From contig NZ_AZUN01000001.1 of NCBI RefSeq assembly GCF_000527095.1, positions 1,860,001-1,924,000 on the forward strand: 64,000 nucleotides of DNA, written 5' to 3'. The DNA comes from Methylomicrobium lacus LW14 (GTDB lineage: Bacteria > Pseudomonadota > Gammaproteobacteria > Methylococcales > Methylomonadaceae). A program made the position numbers and the translations under genes. The notes beneath the pieces were generated by a model. It was not told the origin of the DNA and did no database searches. It saw only the letters and a program-made list of their open reading frames with translations. Shown piece after piece: positions 32,765 to 43,180 of the stretch. Numbering within the stretch: position 1 is the first letter of the stretch; each line of letters starts with the position of its first letter.

Positions 32765-35700
32765 CTAAGTCCCGCAACCCGGCTTGCCGTCGCGGATTTC
32801 GCCGACGGTGCAATCGCCATAGCCGACCACATCGGTGCTCAGAATGCTGACGACCGACGTCTGCTTATCTTTTTGCTCGCCGTCGTCCTGCTCGCCGTTG
32901 CCCCCGGCGCCGTCGCTTGCCGATTTTGCCGCGCTGGTCGCGGCGCTGTCGGCGCCTGAAGGCACGACAGGCGCCGGCGCCGCGGTCGGTACGCCGACCG
33001 TGCCGCCGGAGGCCTGAATGTTCGAGGCGCCGACCACCGCGGTCGCGGCAATCACGATCTGGCCGCCGCTGATGCCGGCTTCGCCCGCGTCGACGATGCC
33101 TTGCGGCGCCGCCAAGGTGACCTGGCCGTTGCCGATCGCCTGAATACCGCTGCCGGAAACGATCGGCGGGAAAATCGTGACGATATTGCCTTTCTCGTCG
33201 ACCAGGGTAACCGGCGGCGGCGCGGCGATCGCCGATTTGGCGCCCTTGCCGGCGTCGATGCTGCCCTTGGACGACCAGACGGTAATGTCGCCGCCTTTCA
33301 GGGTGAACACACGCGACTGGTTGACGTTGAAATCCTGGTCGATCAGCGCGTTCAAATCGCCTTCCTGCTGCACGACGATGCCGAGTTCGTTGGCAGCCTT
33401 GCGGATACCCGCCAACTGCCCCGCCAGGCCCACGTCGATCTTGCCGCCGGGGACGGCCATGTTGATGCCGCCACCATCCAGCGTCTTGATTTGGCTGAAG
33501 ACCAGGCTGAGATCGCCGTCGTAGCTGTCGCCTGGAAACAGCGCCTTGATCGCGTCGAAGCCGCGTTGATAGAGTTCGGCCCGCTCGCCTGCCGGTGCTG
33601 CCGCCGCGGCAGCAGCCGACTGCTTGATCTCCTCGAACAGGACCTTTAAAAACGTGTTCAGATGTTCACGTTGACCCTGTTCGTCGAGACCGGCCAGCGC
33701 CTGCAGTTCCGCCCGGTATTCGGGGTGCGTTTGATAGCGTTCGATGAAGCCGGCGTAATCGACCGCATCGGAGAGCCCGGCCATGACATTGATCGCCGCG
33801 CCATTCGGGCTCAGGGCCGGATTCACGATGTTGCCGATCGTCCGAATGCCCGCGGAACTGCCGAGATTGATGTTGCGACCCGCCAGTACCTGCAATTGGC
33901 CGGGCCCTCCGATCTCGATCTTGTTCGGATTGGAGAGCACGACCCCGTCCGGGCTGATTTGGGTATTGAAAGCAATATCCCGGCCCGCCTGTATCAGCGA
34001 AATGTCATCACTCGCCAGATTTTGTCCGGACAGGCTCAGGTTCTTGATGTCCCTGCCGGCGCTGAATTCGGACGCCTTCGGCAGGAAGAAGATCACCTGG
34101 GCGCCGGGAGCGAAGGCGATGTCGCCGAGATTGGCCCTGATCACCGGTTTGCCGGCGCTGCCTTGGTGCACCGGCGCCGCGGCATGGATGATGCTCGCGA
34201 CAGGGCTGAACGGATCGAGCCGCTCCCGCGCCCGGATCAGGCCGTCATGCAGACTGCCTTCCAGCGACCGGACCGGCGTCAGCCTATCCGGCAATAACGA
34301 GACATCGGCATCCGACATGTTGATCGCGACCGTCTCGCCGGCGACCGCAGGCGACCTGACGTTGCGCCCGGCCAAAAGCTCCAGTTGCCCTTTCGCCGAC
34401 GGGAACAAAGTCATCGATTTGTTGATGCCGATATCGCCGGACAGCGCGGCCGCCTTGACGCTGCCGGGGTAAACCGAATATTCGAAGCCGGCGCCGGCCG
34501 TGTTCTGGAAGTTGATGTTGCCGGCGGACGCCAAAAACCGGGCCGCGCTATCCGGGCCGTAGGTGAAGAAGCGGGATTCTCCCCCGACGATCTGGGTCTG
34601 TTTCAGCAGGGTCGGGTTGTAGACGCCGCCGATGTTGATATCCTGGCGCGCCTGGACGTCGAAGCTGGCATCGCCGAGTTCGAAGATGGCGCCTTGTCCT
34701 GCGGCATTGTTCGCGATGCTGCCGCCGGCCTTCAGGGCGGCCGTGCCCTGGCCGGTAAAGAATTCGCCGCCGATGATGTCGTTGCCGGCGGTCAGCGCCA
34801 GATCACCGCCGCCGTTGACTGCGATGCCGTTCTTGACCCACTGATTCGGCGTGCTGCTGACCGTGCCGAGCGGCTTGCCGGTGGTCGGAATCATCACCGA
34901 AAGGTTCCGGATATCGCCGCCGGCTTCGACTTTGACATTGCCGCCGCCGAGCGCGCCGACGTTCTGATTGAAGTTTCGGATGCCCTTCGCGGCAGGGATG
35001 CTGCCGGTCTGGCTGCTCCGGTCGCCGCTGATATTGATGCCCCAGAGCGTCGGCGTAGCGTTTTCCGCCAAGTTGCCACTCCGGACCAGCCAGTCGGTCA
35101 TCTTTTGCCCGGTGTTCACGCCTTCGATAGTGCCGCCGGCCCGCAGGGTGATGTCGCCGCCCTGGGTCGGGAATTCGGCTTTTTGAAACAGCGTGCCTAT
35201 CCGCGTTTCGTCCAGATAACCGAAGCGGAGCAGTTCGTTCATCAGTTCCGGATCCTGGCGGTTCAGGTAATCCGCATCGCTTTCTCCGTCCAGACGAGCA
35301 GGCAGCCCCGGTATCTCGCCGCGCAGCAGCTGGTTACGCGTGTATTTCGCGGTCGTGCCGATCGTATAAACGGCCGCGGCCGCCGACGCATCGGACGAAT
35401 CGGCGACAAAGCGCAGATCCTTGCCGGAATCTATCCCGATCGAGCCGGTGCCGGTTCTGACCTTGACCTGGGTCTTGACCAAGGTGCTCGAATTCGGCGC
35501 CGCGGGATTCCGCGCCAGGTAGGAACTGGCCAGATTGACATTGCCGCCCGCAACCAGGTTATAGCTCCACGATTGCCCCTCTTGCAGCATGTCCTGATAG
35601 ACCCGGTTGTTTTGGCCCGGAACCGAAGCGACCGCGAAGGCGTCGCTCAGCGAGGCATTGATGTTCAGATCGTTGCCGGCTCTCAGGGTCAAAAATCCCG

Positions 35701-38700
35701 GCAGGGCGGCGTTGCCTTCCGCATCCTGATAACGCCAGTCGATCAAATCCCAGGCGTCCGCCAGGGTCAGGTTTTGTCCGCCGCGAATTTCGAGGCCGGG
35801 CAACAGATCGATCGCGGCGGCGGAAAGATTCTGGATAGCCGGCGCGTGATTCATGAAATCGACGGTATCGGCCTTCCAGGACGCGATATTCGCGCTCGTG
35901 ATCACAGACTGATTGTCGTAAACCCGCGTTGCCTCCAGCACGCTGTGATCGGCACCGGCACCGGTGATCGAGGTATTGACCGCGCTGATGTTAACCGCAT
36001 TGCCGTCCCTGCCGGTACGCAAATGCAGCGACCCGCCCTGGCCGACTTCGCCGCCGGCCACATCGATCGCGCCGCCCGCGGCGAGATCCAGCAGCCCGCT
36101 GCCGGTGTCGTCCCGGTGTACGGTATCCAAGGTGACATGGCCGCCGTCGGCGCCTTTCAAGGATGAACTCGCATCGATTCCGGCACCGCTGCCGAGGGCT
36201 ATGCCGTTTCTGCCGTAAATCGCGACCTCGCCGCCCTGGCTGCCGCTGACGTCGACCGTTCCGTTCAGCGTCACCTTGCCCTGATCCGCCGCGAGGCTGA
36301 ATTGGCGCGCGGCCACGTTATCGCCGGCCGCGAGAGTCACATCGCCGCTACGCTGACGCAAAGACACTTCGCCGGAAAAACCAGCCGCCGCAAGCTTGCC
36401 GTTCAGCTCGGAAAAGCCGCCGTCACCGAAGGTGTTTACGTCCAGACGCAGGCTTCCCTGGCGCTGTTCGGCATTCGCGAGCTCATCCCCCACCGCGCTG
36501 ACCAGACCGTTCCAGAGAAATTGCCCCTTCGCCGCGCGTACATCGAGCAGACCCGCATCGCCGGCCTGCTTGCCGCCTTTGACCGCGCCGGCGAGATCGA
36601 TCTCGGCACCGTCGGCCAGAATGATGTTGCCTATACTCGACGCCAGCAGGACGGTTCCCGCCGACGAGAACTGATCGATCGTGCCGAACGGGATCGTTTG
36701 CCCTGCAACATCGATCACCGTGCCCGCATTCAAATTCACGTTTCCACGCAAGGCTTCGAGTTCCAGAATCCCGGAAGGCAGATCGAAGCGTCCCGAGCTG
36801 TCTATCGTATCGGCCTTAATCGACCAGCGGGCACCGAGGCCGCCTGGCGCTAGGCCTATCGCGGTTGTGGGCGAAGCCAGCGTGACGTCATGCCCTGTCG
36901 CATCGATACGGGTCGTGGCGCCGTTGCCGCCGATAAAATGTCCGGCGTTTAGGGTCAGGTCGCCGTCGACACGCCAGTTGCCCGGCGCGGCCAAGGCGCT
37001 GTTGCCGGTCACGGGGTCCTGGACTTGCCCCTGGCCCTTGACCGCCTCGCTCGCATTGACGGTCACCTGATGGAAGCCATCGACCGAGTAGTTGCCGCTG
37101 CCGAGTTCGAATTCGCCGGTATTGAAAACCAAAGTGCCGGAGCCGGTCCCTGCGCGCTCCGAGCTTGAACCGCTATTGAACAGGCGGATGCTGTCGGCGG
37201 AGAATTCGGCCGTAGCACCGGCATTATTGAAGCCATTGATCGCCGCCGCGCCGATTTTGAGCTGTTTCGCCTGGATGCCGACAGCGCCGTAAATATCCAG
37301 ATCGCTCGCGCTGATCAACTGTAATTCGTCCAGGTTGAAAGCGGTGTTCGACAACACCAGGCCAGGCGTGTTGACCGGCGCCTCGCCGAGGCTGATACGG
37401 CGCGATTTCAATGCCAGCGACCCCCCCTGCATGTCTATGTTGCCGTCGAACACGGTATCCCGGGTCGAATCGAGCCCCATCGAGCCGCCGGCCGCGAGCC
37501 GCACGCCTTCTTCGACCACCAGCGTGCCGGTGCTTCCGGTCACGGCCTTGTCGCGCACGACGTTGACTTGGTCCGAGGAAGACACCCGCAGCAAGGCGCC
37601 GTCGCTGTTGGCCGTGCCGTTTGCCGCCAGCTTATTGTCCACCAGCAGATCGAAGCCCGGCTTACCGGTGCTGCCGGTGCTCTCGATCACCGCGCCGCTG
37701 TCCAGTTTGATTTGATCGCGCGCGGCCAGAATCAGCTCCTGTCCGCTCAATTGCACGTCGCCGGCCACGTTCAGCGTCTGCGTCGACACCTTCACCCGCT
37801 GTCCGTTCTTTTCCTTGCTGCGCACGCCGCCCAACAACAGGCTCGGCGCATTCAGGTTGTTCAGGTCCTCGTCGAACAGGCTGACCGTGCCGGCCGGGCT
37901 CGATGCGGCATCCTCGCGACTGCCGACCACTCGGAGGTTATCGGCGCTGATATCCACCTGTCCGCCCAGGCCGTTCAGACCAGGGGCCGCGGCCAATTCG
38001 GCGCCCAGCACCAGACTGTTGTGCACGTCGATCGACAGGCTGCCGGCGTCCTTCGGCAGTTGCGGCGCCGCTGTGCCTTCGCCGGCCGCCTTGTCGGCAA
38101 AAAACGTATTGGCCGAATAATCCTTATATTCGGACCGGGTCCTGGCGATATCGCCTTGTTCGACCGCAAAACCCTGCCAGCGTGCATCCTGAATGCCGGC
38201 GCTCGGATCGCCGTAGCGTCCGGCGACGATGGTCGCCCCGGCAAAATCCTGCTGAACCTGTCCGGGCTGCAAATCCTTGAATCCCTGCCGTGGGGTGACC
38301 AGATAGGCGCCCGGCAACAGGGCGTAATGGGCCGGCAGCAAGGTGTACCAGCCGGCGCTGACGCCGGAGCCTGCGCTCAGATAAACGCTGTCGCCGACGT
38401 TCAGGCCCGATCCCTGAAACTCCAAGGGGTCGAAGGGCGTCAAGGCATTGCCGAGCCCCGGCATGATCGCGAATTGCGGCGTAAAGCCGGCGCTGTTCGG
38501 ATTCAGCACATCGGTGCTGCCGCCCGGCCCCGGGATGAATTCGTAAGCATAGAGATCGCCGCCGCCCGACAAATCGACCTTGGCGCCGTCCTGCATCGCA
38601 ATGTCTTTCCCCGAAAGCGTCAGCCGTTTTTCCGGCGGCGTGTTGATCAACAAATTGATCGAACCGGTCGCATCCAGGGGATAGAGCCAGTTCAGTCCGC

Positions 38701-41700
38701 CCGACACCTGGCCGAACGGCACGGTCAAATCGCCGCCCGCGACCGAGGTCAGGCTGCCTGGCGCGAGTTCGAGCGTCTTTTCGGCATTCAGCGCCAAGGT
38801 GCCGAACGGCGCCTTCAGTGTGCCCGCCTGGATGATGTTCGGCGCATTGACGGTCAATTTTCCGCCGGCCGAAAGCACAGGCGCCGAGGCGCCGCCGCTG
38901 TTTTCAATGCGTACGGTTTCGCCGCCGCTGCCGCCGACGTTGATCGTGTAATCGGTCAAGGTGGACGGATAAACCTGGCTCGCCACGATCGTCAAATCGC
39001 CGGCCAGATTCAGCACGCCAAGAAAATCCTTGGTATCCTTGAGACCCCGAATGCCGATAGCGCGAACATCGCCCGCGCTGGCCAAGTTGACCTGGCCGAA
39101 TCCGTTGAAGCTCAAGCCGCCGACCAGATCGATGCCCTTTGCATTCACGGTGAATTGCCCGCTGCCGCCCACCGCATCCGGCGCCAGTTTGCTCAAAAAC
39201 AGCCCGTTGCCCAGTTGCGTATCCAGACGGCTTTGCGTGGAGCCCAAGGCCGCGTAAGCGGTGCTCAAAGTCACCTGTCCCCCCTCGGTTTTAAGACTCG
39301 GGGAATCGAGGACGATGCTTCTCGCCGCATCGAGCCGGACATTACCCTTGAACAGGATACTGCCGGTATGGGTATTGCCGGCGACCGCATCGGTCTTGAA
39401 TGCCAGGTTCGCCGCGCCCGAACGGCTCAGTTGGGTGCTATTCAGCAAGGCGCGGCCGTTGAAGGCGCTATCGATCGCATCGCCCCGCCTGAGACCTGCA
39501 GGAATGGACGCCGTTGCCGACTCGCTGATTTCAAGCGCGCGTGGCTTGGTCACCGCCTTATCGTCCGGAAAACCGCCGCCCGGAACCGGAAAATCCGGCT
39601 TTTGCCTGAGGCCGCCGTTCAGTTCGACCGCCAGCGTTCCGCCGGGGGCGCCGTTGCCGCCTTGCGCCTTGAACGCGCCGTCCGCCAGGATGCCTTCGCC
39701 CGCCTTCAGGCGGATCGAGCCGCCTGCGGAGGAAATCGACTTGGAAACCACCCTGATCTGGGTCCCCCGATCCGGGATTTCCCTGAAATCCAGCGTGCGG
39801 GTGGTGCCGGACACATCGATTTCCGAACCGGCGTAGGTCACGATATAACCGCGATTCGCGGTCAACATCACCTGGCCGCCCGCCAATACGTCGCCCATGC
39901 GCAGGCCATAGGGATTCAATTCTTCCTTATAGACGCCGCGCGCCGCCAATCGGCTTTCGGGCCCCAGCCAGATGCCCTGAGAGGCGAAGAACCCCGAATC
40001 GCCGGCGGACGGAATGTCCAGGGTCAGAAAAATGTTGCCCCCCGGCGCGTCGATCGCGCCGTCGACGAATATCGAGGTATCCGAATGCAACGCTACGGTG
40101 CCCTGCATGTCGGTCTTGATCGAGGCACCCTTGCCGATGCTCACTGCTTCATTCCGGTTTTGGCTCGCCAGTTGAGCCAGAGACAGCGTCAGATTCGTCG
40201 GGGTGCGCAAGAATTCCGGCAGGGTTACCACCGAACTGACGTTTTTGACCGGGGTTCCGGTAGGCTTCAGGTAAGCGGTGCCCTTCAGCTGCAAATTGCT
40301 TTGCAATGGCCGCAGTTGCACGTTATCGGCCACCTTCAGGCCGTTAACATTGGAGGTGATGTGGTAATCGCCGAAGCCGCCCTGCTGAAAAAATTCGGGG
40401 TTCAGCACCAGGGGCGTCGCCGTGGAATCCAGACGTCCAGGCACATCGTCGGCGGAACCGATGACCACCTCGTGGGTGCTGATATTCAGTTGGCCGCCGT
40501 GATGCAAGGCCCATCCCGCCAGACTGCCGTCCAGCGTCAGGCTTGAAACCTTGCCGCCCGCCTCGTGCGTCTGTGCGAGTAAATCGATCGAGCCGCCTTT
40601 GCCGTCCGCCAGCGCGCCGTCGGTCTGCATCCAGGCGCCGCCGCTGACGTCGATCTTGCTGCCCTGGTCGAGGCGCAGATCGCCCTGTTCGGTGATCAGC
40701 GCGACATGGCCGCCGTCTATCGATACCGGCGCCAATGCCTTGCCGTCGCGGACGCTCAACCAGTCATTGACCCATAAGCCGCTGACGTCGATCGAGGCAT
40801 GGGGCCCCAGCGTGATGTCGCTCGGCAGCAATCCCGAAGTACTCAAGGCTATCGGTTTGACCGTCACCTTGCCCGAACGGCTGGAAATCGATCCGAACAG
40901 CTCAAACCCGGTCGATGCCAGGCTCAAATCCGCCTGATCGACCATGTCGATATGGGCGTCTTCGTTGATCCGTATCGCCCCGTTGGTTTTGATATCGACG
41001 CGGCGGACTCCGGCGCTTTTGAACAGACCAGGGTCGAGGTTCAACGCAATAGGTTCCGCCGAACCGTCGGCTAGGCGCGGTAAGGGATCGTCCTGCCCCA
41101 GGGTTGATGCGAGCGGATTGTGGCCGAAAACGATGTCCTGCTTTCCGAACAGATTATCGTTGTTCAAATCGATGCTCAGCGCACTGCCCGGAGCGCGCTG
41201 TTCGGGCGTTCTCTGGTAGGGGCCGTCGACCGTGGTGCCGTCGAGCACGCCGTCCAGCAGCGCTTCATAGGCGCTGATGTTCAATTTGCCGCCTGCCTTG
41301 CCTTCGACGTAGCCTTTTTCGTAGCGCTGCGTCAGAGACTCCGCCGGCCAGCGCTGCCTGATCGCCCAGGGCGCATATTTGACCTTATCGCCATTCAGCA
41401 TGGCTTCGTATTGCCGGTTCGGATCGGCTGCTGAAATATCGAAAACCTCGCCGTCCGCCACCAGTTTGGTGGTGCTGATGACCCCGTCCCGGTAACTGAC
41501 CGAGCCGCCGGAAAAATCGAGCACACTGCCCTGCTTGGCAACGACATCCCCGCTCGACTTCAGATCGATGGTGCCGCCCGAGGTGCTGCGTTCGTCGATA
41601 TTACGGGCGATGCGGTCCACCGCGCCTTTAATGTCCGCAATCGGCAGACTGGCCTTGGTCAAGGCGCCCGTCTCCGGGTCGTAAGCCATGTCGGCATCGC

Positions 41701-43150
41701 GCAGATCGACAGAGACCTTCTCGCCGGCCAAAATGCCGTCGCGCTGCAACGGCGAGTCGCGCAACTCGTTCTTGCGCAGTTCCACCTCGACGACATTCCG
41801 CTCCATCGCCAGACTGACGTTTTTGACGCCGGAAACGTCCACCTTGCTGCCGGCTTCCAGATAGATCCGGGCATTACCCTTGACCGTGGGATTCGCCGGG
41901 TTGTCCACCGCCTGAATCGAGACATTTCCGGATTTCGCCTGGACCAAAGACTGGTCGCGCAGCCTTACCTGGTGTCCTGAGATTTCGATTTTCGAGCGTG
42001 GCTGGGCCTGCGCGTCGATCGCGGTCGCGGTTTTATCGGCGTCGAGGTCGACGCGGGTCAGGCTGCCCTTGTCCAGCGTCACGGTTGCCCTGGTGCCGAG
42101 ACCATCGTCCTGATCGGAAGCCCTGAGCGTGGCTTTGGGCAGCAGCTTGCCGCCAGTCGCCGAGGGGCTCTGGATGCCTTCGCGCGCCAACAGTCTGACG
42201 GTGCCGTTCAACTGCACCGAGGTGGTGGCGGAGGCGATGCCTTTCTGGTTGACCGCGAAGCCCAGCAGGCTGACGTTGCCGCGTTCGGCCAGCACCTTGC
42301 CGACGTTATTGACTTCCCCGCCTTTATTGACTTCGACCAGCAAACCGCGCACGTCCGAGTCGCCGCCGGCTTCCTGCAGATAAACCTTGTCCTGCGCGCC
42401 GGCAAGTATCGTTTGTCCGTCTGGCGTTTCGATCGTGCCGGCGTTGGTCACCGTAGGCGCCGCGATGATCACCCGGCCGCCGGCGCCTTTCGTTTTGATT
42501 TGCGCGCCCTGGTCGATGAATACCTGAATTTTGATCTTGTCGCCGTTCTGATCGCGCAGGTATTCACCCTGATCGTTTTTCAGGTAAATTTCGCCGTTGC
42601 CCTGCAAGGCGGCGCTATTGTCGATATCGAAAACCTTGGTGATGCCGCGCTGAAACGTTTTGTCGCTGATGCCCAAGGTCGTCGCGACCAGGGAGTTCAC
42701 GTTGACCTGCGAATCCTTGCCGAAGACGAAACCGTTCTGATTGACCAGATAGACCTGGCCATTGGCTTCGAGCGAGCCCATGATGCGGCTCGGGCTGAGA
42801 TCATGGATGCGGTTCAGCGCGATCGAGGTCGACCCTGGCTGGTCGAAACGCACGCTGCTGCCGGCGTCGATGTTGAAGCTTTTCCAGTCCAGCGTCGCCT
42901 TGTCGGTGATTTGCTTGATGTTCAGGGCATTGCCGGCAATGGCGCCGGTGGCCTGCCCCTGGGTCGCAATATCGATAGGCGTCTGGGTCAACGGCCCGGT
43001 GTTCAGAGGCACGGGCAATTCGGCGCGCACGGGCGGCACTTTGGCTCCAAACGCCAAACAGCCGGCGATCAGCATCCGGATCGCCAGCACCAGCGGCTTC
43101 AGCCGAAATGCCTGTTCATTGATTCGGTGAGTAGAATAATGCGTCATCAT
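32765..43150 (-). CDS. giant two-partner-secretion adhesin (TpsA, filamentous haemagglutinin type)
   Basis: This 3461-residue exoprotein has an extended signal region (RLKPLVLAIRMLIAGCLAFGAK). The TPS secretion domain (about 45-170) contains IAGNALNIKQ, DWKSFNIDAGSSVRFDQPGS, ALNRIHDLSPSRIMGSLEANG and VYLVNQNGFVFGKDSQVNV. A very long right-handed beta-helix of filamentous-haemagglutinin-like repeats follows. The C-terminus carries two cysteines 11 residues apart (GDCTVGEIRDGKPGCGT, C3447 and C3459), the only Cys I noticed in the mature protein. This resembles the disulfide loop that tethers HMW1-type adhesins. GAGG precedes the start. Its transporter gene lies 30 bases upstream. Met is rare (about 22 by hand count). 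Confidence 0.93.
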   Translation of the reverse strand: MMTHYSTHRINEQAFRLKPLVLAIRMLIAGCLAFGAKVPPVRAELPVPLNTGPLTQTPIDIATQGQATGAIAGNALNIKQITDKATLDWKSFNIDAGSSVRFDQPGSTSIALNRIHDLSPSRIMGSLEANGQVYLVNQNGFVFGKDSQVNVNSLVATTLGISDKTFQRGITKVFDIDNSAALQGNGEIYLKNDQGEYLRDQNGDKIKIQVFIDQGAQIKTKGAGGRVIIAAPTVTNAGTIETPDGQTILAGAQDKVYLQEAGGDSDVRGLLVEVNKGGEVNNVGKVLAERGNVSLLGFAVNQKGIASATTSVQLNGTVRLLAREGIQSPSATGGKLLPKATLRASDQDDGLGTRATVTLDKGSLTRVDLDADKTATAIDAQAQPRSKIEISGHQVRLRDQSLVQAKSGNVSIQAVDNPANPTVKGNARIYLEAGSKVDVSGVKNVSLAMERNVVEVELRKNELRDSPLQRDGILAGEKVSVDLRDADMAYDPETGALTKASLPIADIKGAVDRIARNIDERSTSGGTIDLKSSGDVVAKQGSVLDFSGGSVSYRDGVISTTKLVADGEVFDISAADPNRQYEAMLNGDKVKYAPWAIRQRWPAESLTQRYEKGYVEGKAGGKLNISAYEALLDGVLDGTTVDGPYQRTPEQRAPGSALSIDLNNDNLFGKQDIVFGHNPLASTLGQDDPLPRLADGSAEPIALNLDPGLFKSAGVRRVDIKTNGAIRINEDAHIDMVDQADLSLASTGFELFGSISSRSGKVTVKPIALSTSGLLPSDITLGPHASIDVSGLWVNDWLSVRDGKALAPVSIDGGHVALITEQGDLRLDQGSKIDVSGGAWMQTDGALADGKGGSIDLLAQTHEAGGKVSSLTLDGSLAGWALHHGGQLNISTHEVVIGSADDVPGRLDSTATPLVLNPEFFQQGGFGDYHITSNVNGLKVADNVQLRPLQSNLQLKGTAYLKPTGTPVKNVSSVVTLPEFLRTPTNLTLSLAQLASQNRNEAVSIGKGASIKTDMQGTVALHSDTSIFVDGAIDAPGGNIFLTLDIPSAGDSGFFASQGIWLGPESRLAARGVYKEELNPYGLRMGDVLAGGQVMLTANRGYIVTYAGSEIDVSGTTRTLDFREIPDRGTQIRVVSKSISSAGGSIRLKAGEGILADGAFKAQGGNGAPGGTLAVELNGGLRQKPDFPVPGGGFPDDKAVTKPRALEISESATASIPAGLRRGDAIDSAFNGRALLNSTQLSRSGAANLAFKTDAVAGNTHTGSILFKGNVRLDAARSIVLDSPSLKTEGGQVTLSTAYAALGSTQSRLDTQLGNGLFLSKLAPDAVGGSGQFTVNAKGIDLVGGLSFNGFGQVNLASAGDVRAIGIRGLKDTKDFLGVLNLAGDLTIVASQVYPSTLTDYTINVGGSGGETVRIENSGGASAPVLSAGGKLTVNAPNIIQAGTLKAPFGTLALNAEKTLELAPGSLTSVAGGDLTVPFGQVSGGLNWLYPLDATGSINLLINTPPEKRLTLSGKDIAMQDGAKVDLSGGGDLYAYEFIPGPGGSTDVLNPNSAGFTPQFAIMPGLGNALTPFDPLEFQGSGLNVGDSVYLSAGSGVSAGWYTLLPAHYALLPGAYLVTPRQGFKDLQPGQVQQDFAGATIVAGRYGDPSAGIQDARWQGFAVEQGDIARTRSEYKDYSANTFFADKAAGEGTAAPQLPKDAGSLSIDVHNSLVLGAELAAAPGLNGLGGQVDISADNLRVVGSREDAASSPAGTVSLFDEDLNNLNAPSLLLGGVRSKEKNGQRVKVSTQTLNVAGDVQLSGQELILAARDQIKLDSGAVIESTGSTGKPGFDLLVDNKLAANGTANSDGALLRVSSSDQVNVVRDKAVTGSTGTLVVEEGVRLAAGGSMGLDSTRDTVFDGNIDMQGGSLALKSRRISLGEAPVNTPGLVLSNTAFNLDELQLISASDLDIYGAVGIQAKQLKIGAAAINGFNNAGATAEFSADSIRLFNSGSSSERAGTGSGTLVFNTGEFELGSGNYSVDGFHQVTVNASEAVKGQGQVQDPVTGNSALAAPGNWRVDGDLTLNAGHFIGGNGATTRIDATGHDVTLASPTTAIGLAPGGLGARWSIKADTIDSSGRFDLPSGILELEALRGNVNLNAGTVIDVAGQTIPFGTIDQFSSAGTVLLASSIGNIILADGAEIDLAGAVKGGKQAGDAGLLDVRAAKGQFLWNGLVSAVGDELANAEQRQGSLRLDVNTFGDGGFSELNGKLAAAGFSGEVSLRQRSGDVTLAAGDNVAARQFSLAADQGKVTLNGTVDVSGSQGGEVAIYGRNGIALGSGAGIDASSSLKGADGGHVTLDTVHRDDTGSGLLDLAAGGAIDVAGGEVGQGGSLHLRTGRDGNAVNISAVNTSITGAGADHSVLEATRVYDNQSVITSANIASWKADTVDFMNHAPAIQNLSAAAIDLLPGLEIRGGQNLTLADAWDLIDWRYQDAEGNAALPGFLTLRAGNDLNINASLSDAFAVASVPGQNNRVYQDMLQEGQSWSYNLVAGGNVNLASSYLARNPAAPNSSTLVKTQVKVRTGTGSIGIDSGKDLRFVADSSDASAAAAVYTIGTTAKYTRNQLLRGEIPGLPARLDGESDADYLNRQDPELMNELLRFGYLDETRIGTLFQKAEFPTQGGDITLRAGGTIEGVNTGQKMTDWLVRSGNLAENATPTLWGINISGDRSSQTGSIPAAKGIRNFNQNVGALGGGNVKVEAGGDIRNLSVMIPTTGKPLGTVSSTPNQWVKNGIAVNGGGDLALTAGNDIIGGEFFTGQGTAALKAGGSIANNAAGQGAIFELGDASFDVQARQDINIGGVYNPTLLKQTQIVGGESRFFTYGPDSAARFLASAGNINFQNTAGAGFEYSVYPGSVKAAALSGDIGINKSMTLFPSAKGQLELLAGRNVRSPAVAGETVAINMSDADVSLLPDRLTPVRSLEGSLHDGLIRARERLDPFSPVASIIHAAAPVHQGSAGKPVIRANLGDIAFAPGAQVIFFLPKASEFSAGRDIKNLSLSGQNLASDDISLIQAGRDIAFNTQISPDGVVLSNPNKIEIGGPGQLQVLAGRNINLGSSAGIRTIGNIVNPALSPNGAAINVMAGLSDAVDYAGFIERYQTHPEYRAELQALAGLDEQGQREHLNTFLKVLFEEIKQSAAAAAAAPAGERAELYQRGFDAIKALFPGDSYDGDLSLVFSQIKTLDGGGINMAVPGGKIDVGLAGQLAGIRKAANELGIVVQQEGDLNALIDQDFNVNQSRVFTLKGGDITVWSSKGSIDAGKGAKSAIAAPPPVTLVDEKGNIVTIFPPIVSGSGIQAIGNGQVTLAAPQGIVDAGEAGISGGQIVIAATAVVGASNIQASGGTVGVPTAAPAPVVPSGADSAATSAAKSASDGAGGNGEQDDGEQKDKQTSVVSILSTDVVGYGDCTVGEIRDGKPGCGT

Positions 43151-43180
43151 CCAATACCTCAGGTAAGCCGTGGTGCGAGG

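Noticed and set aside
37568..40546. 992-codon open frame opposite the adhesin gene (and several others of 100-590 codons)
   Set aside because: These are antisense shadows of a repetitive, GC-rich gene; composition is Arg/Ala/Gln-rich with no domain or signal.
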